Shown: positions 1-9,279, counted from the stretch's first letter. The stretch is DNA of 64,000 bases from Oceaniovalibus sp. ACAM 378 (GCF_008085915.1 NZ_VSJK01000003.1:310001-374000), one strand, 5' to 3'. Made by a program: numbers and translations. Notes: generated by a model from the sequence alone, not told the origin.

Positions 1-2808
1 ATGAAGGACACGGTCGAAGTCACCAGCGTCATCGATGGCAGCCCTGACCGCATGTCCTTTGTGACACCCGAGTTCGAGATGCCTGCAGGCGGGTTGAACA
101 TCCGTCTCGGCGATCACTGGATCCCGCAGGAAGCGCGGGTCATCGACCACAAACGATTCGCCGCCGAGGCATTTGCCAAGGCCAACAGGATTGACCGGCG
201 CATGCACGGTAAATCGGGGGCGAAAATCGGCTTTGTCGCGGCGGGAAAGAACTGGCTCGACCTGACGCATGCCCTGACGCTGTTGGGGCTCGACGAGGCC
301 GAATGTCAGCGGCTTGGCATCACCACCTATAAGATCGGGCAGGCGTTTCCGCTGGATATGGAGTCGTTCCACGATTGGGCCGAAGGGCTGGATCTGATCG
401 TGGTGGTCGAGGAAAAGCGCAAGCTGATCGAGGTGCAGATCAAAGAGGCGATCTTTGACGACCGGCAGGGGCGCCGCGTCTGGGGTTGGCGTATGGGCAC
501 CACCCACGGGCCGGAACTGTTCCCGACGCGGTTCGCGCTGGACCCGGTGATGATCGCCGAAAAGCTGGGCAAGATTCTGATCGATGAAGGCCGGCGCACC
601 GATGCTCTGGAAGGTGCGCTGTCCCGTCTGGGCGAATCGCGCCGCGCCGATAATGCCGACGATATCGCGTCTCGCCTGCCGTATTTCTGTTCGGGGTGTC
701 CGCACAATACGTCAACCAAGGTGCCTGAGGGGTCGCGCGCCTATGCCGGGATCGGCTGTCACTTTATGGCGCAATGGATGGACCGCGAAACCGCCGGTTT
801 CACCCATATGGGCGGCGAGGGAGCGAACTGGGTGGGCGAGGCGCCGTTTTCCACTCGCGGCCATGTGTTCCAGAACCTCGGCGACGGAACCTATAACCAT
901 TCGGGCGTGCAGGCGATCCGCTTTGCGCTGATGGCGGGCACCACGATCACTTATAAAATCCTTTATAACGATGCAGTTGCGATGACCGGTGGTCAGCCGA
1001 ACGACGGCGGGCTGACCGCGGAACAGATCGTGGCCGAGGTTCGGGCGATGGGCGTGAAATCCGTTGCTGTGGTTCACGATGAAAAAGAGGAAGTGGACCT
1101 GTCCGGTTTCCCCAAAGGCGTGCAGATCGCCGAGCGGGCCGACCTTTTGTCAATTCAAAAGGAGTACGCGCAGAAAACGGGTGTCAGCGTTATCGTCTAT
1201 ATTCAGACCTGTGCCGCTGAGAAACGCCGTCGCCGCAAGCGTGGTCAGTTTCCCGACCCGGACAAACGCGTGTTCATCAACACCGACGTCTGCGAAGGCT
1301 GCGGCGATTGCGGCGTTCAATCCAACTGTGTCTCACTGGTTCCGGTGGAAACCGAACTGGGGCGCAAGCGGGCGATCGACCAATCGTCCTGCAATAAGGA
1401 TTACAGTTGTATCAAGGGGTTCTGCCCCTCTTTTGTAACCATAGAAGGGGCGGAAATCCGGCGTGAGGCGACGGCTGAAGTGGATATCGGCATCTTGCCT
1501 GATCCCGTTTTGCCAGAGATCCGCGGCACCCATAACGTCGTCGTAACCGGTGTTGGCGGCACCGGTGTGGTGACCATCGGTGCGATCATGGCCATGGCGG
1601 CGCATCTGGATGGCAAGGGGGCCGGCATGATGGAAATGGCCGGCCTTGCGCAAAAAGGCGGCGCGGTCCACATCCATTGCCGCATCGCGAATTCCCCAAA
1701 GGATATCAGTGCGATCCGCGTGGCGACAGGAGAGTGTGACACGCTGATCGGCGGCGATCTTGTGGTGTCCGCCGGAGCAAGAACCATCGGATTGATGAAA
1801 CCCGGAGCCTCGGGCGGTGTGGTCAACAGCCACGAGATCATCACCGGCGATTTCACCCGTGATATCGAGTTCCGCATTCCGTCCGACCGGCTCTCGCTTG
1901 CTTTGGAGTCTCGGTTGAAGAACCGGCTGCAAATGTTTGATGCGACTGAACTTTCCGGGACTCTTATGGGCGATACGATCTTTTCGAATATGATGGTGTT
2001 CGGGGCGGCCTGGCAGCGCGGTCTGGTGCCTCTGACGGTTGACTCGATTAAGGCGGCGATCACGTTGAACGGCGCGTCCGTCGATCGGAATCTCAGAGCG
2101 TTTGAACTGGGCCGGTGGGCGGCGGAAAATCCGCAAAAGGTACAGGAGATCCTCACGTCCAAGCTCTTGACACTGCCCAAGTCTTCGGACGAGCGGATCG
2201 CGTTTCGCGCCGACCACCTGACCGGGTATCAGGGGCAACGGCTGAGCGCGCGGTATCTGCGGATGCTGGATGGGATCGAGGATGAAGCGCTGCGCGAAGC
2301 CGTGTCAAAAGGATATTACAAGCTGCTGAGTTATAAGGACGAATACGAAGTCGCGCGACTGCTTTCCGCCACCCGCGACAAGGCCGCAAAAGAGTTTGGC
2401 GGCGATCTGAAGCTGACCTTCCACCTTGCGCCGCCGCTGCTGACCCAAATCGGCTCGGATGGCCGCCCGGTCAAACGCCCCTTTGGCGGCTGGATCGAGC
2501 GGGCGTTTCCGTTGCTGGCGCGGCTTCGGTTCCTGCGTGGCACGCCGTTCGACCCGTTCGGATATACCGCCGAGCGAAAGATGGAGCGCAGTTTGATCCG
2601 GCAGTATGAATCCGACATGACAGAGGTTCTGAAATCCCTGTCGCCGGCGACGCGGGATGCGGTAATTGCCCTCGCCGAGTTGCCGTTGCAGATCAGGGGG
2701 TTCGGTCCGATCAAACAGGCCAACGAAAAGACGGCAGCCAAACGGCGCGAAGAGCTGCTTTCGACCATCCGCGCAGGCGGGCCGCAAATGCTTCGTGCAG
2801 CAGAGTAA
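1..2808 (+). CDS. Indolepyruvate ferredoxin oxidoreductase, C-terminal 935 residues (5' end outside window)
   Basis: Oxidatively decarboxylates aryl-pyruvates (from aromatic amino acid transamination) to aryl-acetyl-CoA with ferredoxin as acceptor. The visible part holds the TPP-binding domain (GEGANW near residue 272, DGTYNHSG near 298), ferredoxin-type cysteines (C431, C434, C437, C443 and C464, C470, C475) that should ligate [4Fe-4S] clusters, and a gamma-type oxidoreductase domain beginning at a GVGGTGVV loop near 519. Fused alpha/beta proteins of this family are roughly 1,130-1,160 residues, so about 200 N-terminal residues lie upstream of the window. The ATG at base 1 is therefore probably an internal methionine, not the true start. 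Cytoplasmic. The 136-base gap to murI holds only a short inverted repeat (2875-2893). Confidence 0.9.
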   Translation: MKDTVEVTSVIDGSPDRMSFVTPEFEMPAGGLNIRLGDHWIPQEARVIDHKRFAAEAFAKANRIDRRMHGKSGAKIGFVAAGKNWLDLTHALTLLGLDEAECQRLGITTYKIGQAFPLDMESFHDWAEGLDLIVVVEEKRKLIEVQIKEAIFDDRQGRRVWGWRMGTTHGPELFPTRFALDPVMIAEKLGKILIDEGRRTDALEGALSRLGESRRADNADDIASRLPYFCSGCPHNTSTKVPEGSRAYAGIGCHFMAQWMDRETAGFTHMGGEGANWVGEAPFSTRGHVFQNLGDGTYNHSGVQAIRFALMAGTTITYKILYNDAVAMTGGQPNDGGLTAEQIVAEVRAMGVKSVAVVHDEKEEVDLSGFPKGVQIAERADLLSIQKEYAQKTGVSVIVYIQTCAAEKRRRRKRGQFPDPDKRVFINTDVCEGCGDCGVQSNCVSLVPVETELGRKRAIDQSSCNKDYSCIKGFCPSFVTIEGAEIRREATAEVDIGILPDPVLPEIRGTHNVVVTGVGGTGVVTIGAIMAMAAHLDGKGAGMMEMAGLAQKGGAVHIHCRIANSPKDISAIRVATGECDTLIGGDLVVSAGARTIGLMKPGASGGVVNSHEIITGDFTRDIEFRIPSDRLSLALESRLKNRLQMFDATELSGTLMGDTIFSNMMVFGAAWQRGLVPLTVDSIKAAITLNGASVDRNLRAFELGRWAAENPQKVQEILTSKLLTLPKSSDERIAFRADHLTGYQGQRLSARYLRMLDGIEDEALREAVSKGYYKLLSYKDEYEVARLLSATRDKAAKEFGGDLKLTFHLAPPLLTQIGSDGRPVKRPFGGWIERAFPLLARLRFLRGTPFDPFGYTAERKMERSLIRQYESDMTEVLKSLSPATRDAVIALAELPLQIRGFGPIKQANEKTAAKRREELLSTIRAGGPQMLRAAE

Positions 2809-2944
2809 TCTGATGGCCCGCGACGGCATTAAGGGCCAAAAGCGACAATGGACTTTACGCGCCGACGGACATATCCCTGAACTGCGGTCAGGGGCATGCC
2901 CTTGTGGACTGGCACAGGAAAAATGCACATGAACGGGGTCTGAC

Positions 2945-3757
2945 ATGGCGGTCGGCATATTCGATTCCGGGCTGGGCGGTTTGACCGTCCTTGATGCCGT
3001 GCAGCGGCGTCTGCCCGATGTTCCCTTTGTCTATCTGGGCGACAACGCCAATGCGCCTTATGGCGTTCGCGATGCGCAGGATGTCTATGACCTGACGACC
3101 GCGGCGACACAGCGGTTGTTCGATGCGGGTTGCGATCTGGTGGTGCTGGCCTGCAATACCGCCAGTGCGGCGGCCCTGCGCCGGATGCAGGAGGGTTGGG
3201 TGCCGCCCGGAAAGCGGGTGCTGGGCGTGTTCGTTCCGTTGATCGAGGCGCTGACCGAGCGCCGCTGGGGCGACAATTCGCCCCCGCGCGAGGTGGCTGT
3301 GAAACACGTTGCGCTGTTTGCCACTCCCGCCACGGTTCGCAGTCGCGCATTCCAGCGCGAACTCGCGTTTCGCGCAATCGGCGTGGATGTCGAGGCGCAG
3401 GCCTGTGGCGGTGTCGTCGATGCGATCGAAGACGGTGATCTGATTCTCGCCGAGGCTTTGGTGCGCGGCCATGTTGACGCGTTATTGCGCAAGATGCCTG
3501 AACCAAAGGCGGCGATCCTTGGCTGCACCCATTATCCGCTGTTGCAGGACGTGTTTCAGACGGCGCTGGGGCCGGGGGTGCAGGTTTATTCACAAGCCGA
3601 TCTGGTGGCCGAAAGCCTTGCTGATTACCTGAACCGGCATCCCGGACTCATCGGGCCGGGGCGTGAAAGCGGATATCTGACCACGGGGAACCCCGGCCGG
3701 GTATCGGACAAGGCAACACAATTTTTGCGGCGCCGGATCGAATTCGTGGCGGCCTGA
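2945..3757 (+). CDS. murI: Glutamate racemase
   Basis: Interconverts L- and D-glutamate, supplying D-Glu for peptidoglycan. The 270-residue protein has the N-terminal FDSGLGGLT motif (D7) and the two catalytic cysteines in ACNTASA (C70) and GCTHYPLL (C197), so it should be an active cofactor-independent racemase. The start ATG follows a GGGTCTGAC stretch with only a weak ribosome site. It lies alone between the oxidoreductase gene and ccmE on the same strand. Length and motifs fit the family well. Confidence 0.95.
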   Translation: MAVGIFDSGLGGLTVLDAVQRRLPDVPFVYLGDNANAPYGVRDAQDVYDLTTAATQRLFDAGCDLVVLACNTASAAALRRMQEGWVPPGKRVLGVFVPLIEALTERRWGDNSPPREVAVKHVALFATPATVRSRAFQRELAFRAIGVDVEAQACGGVVDAIEDGDLILAEALVRGHVDALLRKMPEPKAAILGCTHYPLLQDVFQTALGPGVQVYSQADLVAESLADYLNRHPGLIGPGRESGYLTTGNPGRVSDKATQFLRRRIEFVAA

Positions 3758-3801
3758 TTCTCGATTGTCGAGATGGTGCCAGTTTGAGGGGCGAATCTGG
3801 G

Positions 3802-3815
3802 TTTAGACGTCTAAA
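3802..3815. promoter_or_regulatory. 14-bp perfect palindrome between murI and ccmE
   Basis: TTTAGACGTCTAAA is a perfect dyad 44 bases after the murI stop and about 96 bases before ccmE, followed by further A residues. It could be an operator for the ccmE transcript or part of a weak terminator for murI. I cannot assign a regulator to it. Confidence 0.35.
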
Positions 3816-3911
3816 AACATTTGATTTGTGCAAGAATGGACATGTGCGCAAACGCCCCATTGTGATCGGTCGGGGCGGCACTAGGTTCTGAGATGAACAA
3901 TCGGAGGGGAT

Positions 3912-4355
3912 ATGAAGGGGCTCAAGAAAAAGCGGCGCATCCAGATCATCGTCCTTGCGGCGTTGGCGCTGGTCGTTTCGACCGCGCTGATCGGCTTTGC
4001 CATGCGCGACGGCATCAATTTCTTCCGTTCGCCCGCGCAAGTTGTCGAATCGCCTCCGGCCCCGAACGAAGTGTTCCGTATCGGCGGACTGGTCGCTGAA
4101 GGCAGCCTTATCCGTGGACAGGGCAGCACGATCACCTTCGCCGTGACCGATGGCGCCGCGACGGTGCCGGTTGCCTATACCGGTGTGTTGCCCGACCTGT
4201 TCGGTGAGGGCGAAGGCATGGTCGGCACCGGTCGCTACATTGAAGGCGTCTTTCAAGCCTCTGAAATTCTTGCAAAACATGACGAATCCTATATGCCGAA
4301 AGAGGTGATCGACGCACTGAAGGCGCAGGGCATTTACCAGGAACCGGACGCTTAG
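3912..4355 (+). CDS. ccmE: Cytochrome c maturation haem chaperone CcmE
   Basis: Membrane-anchored periplasmic chaperone that binds haem covalently and passes it to the CcmF/CcmH ligation machinery. Residues 1-30 contain a basic N-terminus and one transmembrane helix. The haem-binding histidine is visible as H123 in AKHDESY, four residues before Y127, the usual H-x3-Y arrangement. A strong GGAGGGG ribosome site precedes the ATG. The family is normally about 145-160 residues, so this is full length. Its usual partners ccmF and ccmH follow about 1.6 kb downstream on the same strand, separated by a three-gene lysis cassette. Confidence 0.94.
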   Translation: MKGLKKKRRIQIIVLAALALVVSTALIGFAMRDGINFFRSPAQVVESPPAPNEVFRIGGLVAEGSLIRGQGSTITFAVTDGAATVPVAYTGVLPDLFGEGEGMVGTGRYIEGVFQASEILAKHDESYMPKEVIDALKAQGIYQEPDA

Positions 4356-4421
4356 GTTCCCAGCCGTTAACACCTCTGCCGCAGTTTCCACTCTCAGGAC
4401 ACACAGTCTGGAGGGGCGGAA

Positions 4422-5033
4422 ATGCAGTCGGTACAATCCATTGCCAAAGACATAGTGACCCGCGAAGGCGGGTATGTGAACGACCCTGACGATCCGGGCG
4501 GCGCGACGAAACATGGCGTAACCCTCGCCACAATGCAGCGTCTGGGGCTGGACCTGACCGGCGACGGTCGGATCGACGCGGCGGATGTAAAGCGGCTGAC
4601 GATAGATCAGGCGCGGGACATCTTCGTGCGCCATTATTTCGAGCGTCCCCGCATCGCTGACCTTCCCGAAAGCATTCAGGCCAGCCTGTTTGATATGTAC
4701 GTCAACGCGGGCTCTAACGCGGTCAAGATCCTGCAGCGGCTTCTGAATGATATGGGGCACAGGGTTGTGGTGGATGGTGCAATCGGGCCGCAGACCACTG
4801 CGGCGGCGGCTTTGGCCAATGCGGCGGCGCCTGCGCATCTGGCGGATGCCTATGGGATTGCCCGGCGCAACTATTACTATGCGCTGGCCGACAGTCGCCC
4901 TGCGTCCCGAAAATATGCGCGGCGACGGGATGGAGGCAAGGGCGGCTGGATCACCCGGGCAGAAGAGTTCATTTCTCCGCGGTATCGTCTTACGGCAGCA
5001 GAACATGCGCGGCGGGTGGCATCATGGGGATGA
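4422..5033 (+). CDS. Glycoside hydrolase 108-type N-acetylmuramidase (GTA/phage-like endolysin)
   Basis: Predicted peptidoglycan-cleaving muramidase. The N-terminus has the family signature REGGYVND with catalytic Glu15, followed by a GGATKHGVT segment, and the C-terminal half resembles a peptidoglycan-binding type 3 domain (VDGAIGPQT near residues 115-125). No signal peptide is present, so release would need the holin encoded next, whose start overlaps this gene's end by 10 bases. A GGAGGGG ribosome site precedes the ATG. In Rhodobacter capsulatus the gene transfer agent uses an unlinked endolysin/holin pair of this kind; that this is the local equivalent is inference. A lone TTAA half-site at 4368-4371 upstream is too little to claim CtrA control. 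Confidence 0.85.
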   Translation: MQSVQSIAKDIVTREGGYVNDPDDPGGATKHGVTLATMQRLGLDLTGDGRIDAADVKRLTIDQARDIFVRHYFERPRIADLPESIQASLFDMYVNAGSNAVKILQRLLNDMGHRVVVDGAIGPQTTAAAALANAAAPAHLADAYGIARRNYYYALADSRPASRKYARRRDGGKGGWITRAEEFISPRYRLTAAEHARRVASWG

Positions 5034-5623
5034 TTGACCGTGCATTGCGCATGCTGTTTGGCGGAGGCGGCAACGTGATCCGGGACACGGTCGAGGTGTT
5101 TCGTGAAAATGCCGAGGGCGCGGCCGGACGACAGGCAGAGATGAGCAAGGCAGCGCTGGCGCAATTCGCCGCCGAGTTTAGGCTGCAGAAATGCGGCAGG
5201 TTCGACCGGTTCATGGACGGGCTGAACCGACTGCCACGACCTGCGCTGGCCATGGGCACGCTGGGTCTGTTCGTGGCGGCAATGGTCGATCCGGTATGGT
5301 TTGACAGCCGCATGGCCGGTCTTGCGCTGGTTCCCGAACCGCTCTGGTGGCTGCTGGGTGCAATCGTTTCGTTCTATTTTGGCGCGCGTCATCAGGCCAA
5401 GGGGCAGGAATTCAGCCGTTCCATTGCCGGATCGTTGGCCAATGCCCCTGATGTTGCCCGGGCGCTGGATGCGCTGAATCCCCAACAGGAGACCCGCAAT
5501 GCTCCGTCTGCGCCGCCGCCACCGCCCGGCTTTGATCACGGCCCCCGGACCACAAACGCCACCGCTGCGCCCGGCCCGACGGGAAACGCTGCGCTTGATG
5601 ACTGGCGTACCATCCATGGATGA
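5024..5623 (+). CDS. Holin-like protein of GTA type
   Basis: 199-residue membrane protein predicted to permeabilise the inner membrane for the preceding muramidase. It has a basic/amphipathic N-terminus, hydrophobic segments at about 73-89 and 107-121 separated by a short loop, and a proline-rich, probably disordered tail from about residue 165. The layout matches the 3TM holin family associated with rhodobacterial gene transfer agents. The ATG lies inside the end of the muramidase gene, suggesting translational coupling, and the 3' end overlaps the next small gene. Family assignment rests on topology and context rather than a catalytic motif. Confidence 0.75.
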   Translation: MGMIDRALRMLFGGGGNVIRDTVEVFRENAEGAAGRQAEMSKAALAQFAAEFRLQKCGRFDRFMDGLNRLPRPALAMGTLGLFVAAMVDPVWFDSRMAGLALVPEPLWWLLGAIVSFYFGARHQAKGQEFSRSIAGSLANAPDVARALDALNPQQETRNAPSAPPPPPGFDHGPRTTNATAAPGPTGNAALDDWRTIHG

Positions 5624-5822
5624 ACTGTGGCGCCAAACGGTCGAGACACGGCTGATCGCTGCCGAAACCCGCAACGCGGTGGACGAGGTGCACCGCCAGA
5701 ATGTGGAAATGCGGCTGGGGTCGATCGAGGACATTCTGAAGTGGCTCGTGCGGCTGATTCTGGGTGCGCTGGTGCTGGCGATCCTTGGTGTTGCATTCAA
5801 AAGCGGGATCAACCTGACCTGA
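5598..5822 (+). CDS. Small tail-anchored membrane protein (XhlA-like), third gene of the lysis cassette
   Basis: 74 residues from the ATG at 5598; a second in-frame ATG at 5616 would give 68. Residues 7-45 form a charged amphipathic helix with regular TVETRLIAAETRNAVDEV-type heptad character, then a single membrane span at about 48-66 and a short polar tail. The organisation resembles XhlA-type proteins of phage and defective-prophage lysis modules, which assist holin action. It overlaps the holin gene and is probably cotranslated with it. A longer reading from 5499 is possible but its N-terminus looks like out-of-frame holin sequence, so the shorter start is preferred. Confidence 0.65.
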   Translation: MTGVPSMDELWRQTVETRLIAAETRNAVDEVHRQNVEMRLGSIEDILKWLVRLILGALVLAILGVAFKSGINLT

Positions 5823-5925
5823 TCCACCGAAAAGGGTGCGACATGGTGCCCTGATTGTCGCCCGGGCCACACAACAACGTGTGGCCCCATTGGCGGCGCG
5901 GCCGGGGCGCGTTATGGTCGCGACC

Positions 5926-7896
5926 ATGATCACAGAACTTGGCCATTTCACCCTGATCCTTGCCCTTATGGTGGCCGTCGTCCAGACGGTCGTCCCAATG
6001 ATCGGCGCACACAAGAATTGGCCGGGCTGGATGGCGCTGGGCGAACCGGCGGCCAAGACGCAGGCATTGCTGCTGGCGTTTTCATTCGGCGCGCTGATGT
6101 ATGCCTTTGTGACGTCGGATTTCTCACTGCGGCTGGTCGTGCTGAACTCGCACACCTTGAAACCCATGCTGTATAAAGTGGCTGGAGTTTGGGGAAACCA
6201 CGAAGGCTCGCTTTTGCTGTGGTGTCTGATTCTGGCCGTGTTCGGCGCCTGCGCGGCGTGGTTTGGCGGTGGCCTTCCCGCCCCTTTGCGGGCGCGCGTT
6301 CTGGCGGTGCAGGGGTCCATCGGCGTTGCCTTCCTCGCCTTTCTCATCTTCACGTCCAATCCGTTCCTGCGCATGGAGGTTCCGCCCTTTGACGGGCAGG
6401 ATCTTAATCCGCTGTTGCAAGACCCCGGTTTGGCGTTTCACCCACCGTTCCTTTATCTGGGCTATGTCGGGCTGAGCATGACGTTCAGCTTTGCCGTTGC
6501 CGCCCTGATCGAAGGTCGGGTGGATGCCGCTTGGGGGCGCTGGGTGCGGCCCTGGACGCTGGCCGCTTGGGTGTTCCTGACCGTGGGCATCGCTCTGGGG
6601 TCGTGGTGGGCGTATTACGAATTAGGATGGGGCGGTTTCTGGTTCTGGGATCCGGTTGAGAACGCGTCCTTCATGCCATGGCTGATCTCGGCGGCACTGT
6701 TGCATTCGGCCATCGTGGTGGAAAAACGCGAGGCATTGAAAAGCTGGACGGTGCTGCTGGCGATCCTGGCTTTCGGATTTTCGCTGATCGGGACGTTCAT
6801 CGTGCGCTCGGGCGTTCTGACTTCGGTGCATGCCTTTGCCAACGACCCCGAGCGCGGCGTGTTCATACTGCTGATTCTGGCGGTGTTCATGGGCGGCGCG
6901 CTGACGCTCTATGCCTTGCGCGCTGGCGCGATGGAGGCGAAGGGCGTGTTTTCGACCCTGTCGCGTGAATCGGCCTTGGTGGCCAACAATATCTTGCTGA
7001 CCGTCGCCTGTTTCGTCGTGTTCTTTGGCACGATATGGCCGTTGATCGCCGAGTTGTTCTTTGACCGCAAGCTGAGCGTTGGCGCACCGTTCTTCGACGC
7101 CGCCTTCACCCCCTTCATGGTGGCGCTTGCGGTGATCCTGCCGTTTGGCGCGATGATGCCCTGGAAGCGCGGCCGCCCCGGCCGGGTGATGCAGCCTCTG
7201 TGGGGCGCACTGGTGCTGTCCGTGGCGTTGGGTGCATTGGCCTGGACGTTCCAGACCGGGCGCGGAATTCTGGCGCCCGTTGGAGTGATGCTGTCGTTGT
7301 GGCTGCTGCTGGGGGTCATCGCTGATCTGTGGCAGCGGGGCGGGCGGGGTTCATTTGTGTCGCGCCTTGGCCGTTTGGCCCGGTTGCCGCGCGCCGACTG
7401 GGGTAAATCCATGGCCCATGCGGGGTTTGCCGTGACCATTCTTGGCGTCTGCGCGATGACCGCCTGGCAGATCGAGGATATCCGCATTGCGCAAGAAGGC
7501 GAGACTTTCGACGTGGGCGATTACGCCGTGACGCTGGGCGACGTGCGCGAAGTACGTGGCCCGAACTATGCGTCGACGATGGCCGAGATTACGCTGGAGC
7601 GGGGTGGGAAGAGCGTCACCCTGACGCCGGAAAAACGCTATTATCCCGTGGCCCGCATGCCGACGACCGAGGCGGCGATTTCCAACGGCGTCTGGCGCGA
7701 TCTTTATGTCGTGATCGGTGATCCGCAGGATGGCGGCGGCTGGGCTGTGCGCACCTATGTCAAACCTTTCGCCAACTGGATCTGGGCCGGCTGCATCATC
7801 ATGGCTCTGGGTGGCTGCCTGTCCCTATCCGACAGACGGCACCGGGTGGCGGCTGGCGCGGCCAAGCCGCTCACAACGACGGTGCCCGCAGAATGA
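5926..7896 (+). CDS. ccmF: Haem lyase subunit CcmF
   Basis: Multi-spanning inner membrane protein that, with CcmH, attaches haem to apocytochrome c in the periplasm. The 656-residue product has many hydrophobic spans and the tryptophan-rich WWD motif (WGGFWFWDPVEN, about residues 233-245), which presents haem. The ATG at 5926 (ITELGHFTL follows) was chosen because upstream in-frame residues are arginine-rich and unlike the family, whose N-terminus is a membrane helix. It overlaps ccmH by 4 bases (ATGA), so the two are translationally coupled. Confidence 0.95.
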   Translation: MITELGHFTLILALMVAVVQTVVPMIGAHKNWPGWMALGEPAAKTQALLLAFSFGALMYAFVTSDFSLRLVVLNSHTLKPMLYKVAGVWGNHEGSLLLWCLILAVFGACAAWFGGGLPAPLRARVLAVQGSIGVAFLAFLIFTSNPFLRMEVPPFDGQDLNPLLQDPGLAFHPPFLYLGYVGLSMTFSFAVAALIEGRVDAAWGRWVRPWTLAAWVFLTVGIALGSWWAYYELGWGGFWFWDPVENASFMPWLISAALLHSAIVVEKREALKSWTVLLAILAFGFSLIGTFIVRSGVLTSVHAFANDPERGVFILLILAVFMGGALTLYALRAGAMEAKGVFSTLSRESALVANNILLTVACFVVFFGTIWPLIAELFFDRKLSVGAPFFDAAFTPFMVALAVILPFGAMMPWKRGRPGRVMQPLWGALVLSVALGALAWTFQTGRGILAPVGVMLSLWLLLGVIADLWQRGGRGSFVSRLGRLARLPRADWGKSMAHAGFAVTILGVCAMTAWQIEDIRIAQEGETFDVGDYAVTLGDVREVRGPNYASTMAEITLERGGKSVTLTPEKRYYPVARMPTTEAAISNGVWRDLYVVIGDPQDGGGWAVRTYVKPFANWIWAGCIIMALGGCLSLSDRRHRVAAGAAKPLTTTVPAE

Positions 7897-8339
7897 GGGC
7901 GGTTTTTCTGGCGGCAATGCTGGCTTTTGCCACGCCGGTCTTTGCCGTTCAGCCTGACGAAGTGCTGAGCGATCCCGTACTTGAAGCGCGGGCGCGGGGA
8001 ATTTCCACGGGCCTGCGCTGCCTTGTTTGCCGCAATGAACACATTGATGCATCCGACGCCGATCTTGCCCGCGATCTGCGCCTGTTGGTGCGCGAACGGC
8101 TGGTCGCGGGCGATACCGACACCGAAGTCGTTGATTATATCGTCGCCCGTTACGGCGAATATGTTCTGCTGAACCCCACTGCCAAAGGGGCCAATCTGAT
8201 CCTGTGGTTGGCGGGGCCTGCCATGTTGCTGCTGGCCGGCGGTGTGGCAGCGGTTTATCTGCGTCGCCGTCCGCCGCCGCCACCTGACCCGTTAAGTCCT
8301 GCGGAACAGGCCGATCTGGACCGTATCCTCAGAAGTTGA
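7893..8339 (+). CDS. ccmH: Cytochrome c maturation thiol oxidoreductase CcmH (CcmL type)
   Basis: Periplasmic, membrane-anchored thioredoxin-like protein that reduces apocytochrome c thiols. It has a signal peptide (residues 1-18, cut after PVFA), the redox motif LRCLVCRN (C43, C46) and a C-terminal membrane anchor at about 101-123 followed by a proline-rich cytoplasmic tail. Most family members read LRCxxCQ; here the residue after the second Cys is Arg. At 148 residues it is the short CcmL-like form, with no CcmI/CycH domain fused or adjacent in this window. Confidence 0.93.
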   Translation: MRAVFLAAMLAFATPVFAVQPDEVLSDPVLEARARGISTGLRCLVCRNEHIDASDADLARDLRLLVRERLVAGDTDTEVVDYIVARYGEYVLLNPTAKGANLILWLAGPAMLLLAGGVAAVYLRRRPPPPPDPLSPAEQADLDRILRS

Positions 8340-8425
8340 TCCCGCAGAGTGACCGAGGGTTCCGCTTTCGCCATTGGCAGGGTTCGGTCATGGTTGGTCC
8401 AAAGGTGGAACAAAGGACCGAACCG

Positions 8426-9202
8426 ATGCAATACCAGACCATCAGCCTGTCTTTGCGCGATAATATCGCCGTACTGACCCTGTGCCGCCCAAATGTCATG
8501 AACGCGCTGAACAGTCAGATGCGCGCCGAGATCCTCCATGCGGTCAAGGCCGCCGAACGGGACGCGCGCGTTCTGGTGATGACAGGCGAGGGCAGGGCGT
8601 TCTGTTCGGGGCAGGATCTGGGCGACGGCGCCAATGCCGCCGATATGGATCTCGAACGCGTCCTGCGCGACGAATACGTGCCGATGCTCAAGGCGATTTT
8701 CGACTGTACGATCCCCACCATTGCGGCGGTGAACGGACCGGCGGCAGGGGCAGGGGCGAACCTTGCGCTGGCCTGTGACGTGGTGATCGCGACCCAAAGC
8801 GCGGTGTTCCTTCAGGCCTTCACCCGGATCGGACTGATTCCAGACGCCGGCGGCACCTATTGGCTGCCGCGTCAGATGGGTGCGGCCAAGGCGATGGGCG
8901 CCGCGTTGTTCGCCGAACCCATCAGTGCGCAACAGGCCGCCGACTGGGGCATGATCTGGGAGGCTGTGGCAGATGATGACTTTGCCGGGCACTGGCAGGC
9001 ACGGGCGGCGAAACTGGCCGCTGGGCCGACGCTGGCCTATGCTCACGTCAAGCAGGCGCTGCGCGGTTCGTTTGAAAACACCATCGACGAACAGCTTGCG
9101 ATCGAGGCGAAATTGCAGGGCGCTTGTGGCCAAAGCTTTGATTTCAAGGAGGGTGTGCTGGCTTTCCTGGAAAAGCGTCCAGCGAGGTTCGAGGGTCGAT
9201 AG
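8426..9202 (+). CDS. Enoyl-CoA hydratase/isomerase, PaaG-like
   Basis: 258-residue crotonase-fold enzyme. The oxyanion-hole segment AFCSGQDLG (from about residue 58) and the glycine-rich NGPAAGAGANLALACD helix are intact. The segment GLIPDAGGTYWLPR carries the aspartate typical of PaaG (epoxyphenylacetyl-CoA isomerase) rather than the second glutamate of classical hydratases, so isomerase activity in phenylacetate catabolism is the best guess. No other paa genes are in the window, so the substrate is unproven. The start at 8426 follows AAAGGA; upstream in-frame codons are unlike the family. Confidence 0.85.
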   Translation: MQYQTISLSLRDNIAVLTLCRPNVMNALNSQMRAEILHAVKAAERDARVLVMTGEGRAFCSGQDLGDGANAADMDLERVLRDEYVPMLKAIFDCTIPTIAAVNGPAAGAGANLALACDVVIATQSAVFLQAFTRIGLIPDAGGTYWLPRQMGAAKAMGAALFAEPISAQQAADWGMIWEAVADDDFAGHWQARAAKLAAGPTLAYAHVKQALRGSFENTIDEQLAIEAKLQGACGQSFDFKEGVLAFLEKRPARFEGR

Positions 9203-9279
9203 GGCGGCGGCGTTTGGTCACAGGCCGGAACGAACCGGGTGCTGCCGCGTTTTTAGCACAACACCCAAAGGACAAACTG

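Noticed and set aside
1..3. ATG at base 1 as the true start of the oxidoreductase
   Set aside because: The family needs about 200 more N-terminal residues containing the first pyruvate-oxidoreductase domain; the window simply begins inside the gene.
1333..2238. Long minus-strand open frames inside the indolepyruvate oxidoreductase gene
   Set aside because: Shadow frames of a conserved coding sequence with no start signals or homology features.
4356..4421. CtrA binding site before the lysis cassette
   Set aside because: Only one TTAA half-site is present; no second half at the required 7-base spacing.
4877..5890. 337-codon minus-strand frame opposite the lysis cassette
   Set aside because: The plus-strand muramidase, holin and XhlA-like proteins explain this DNA with overlaps and ribosome sites; the antisense product is Arg/Pro/Ser-rich noise.
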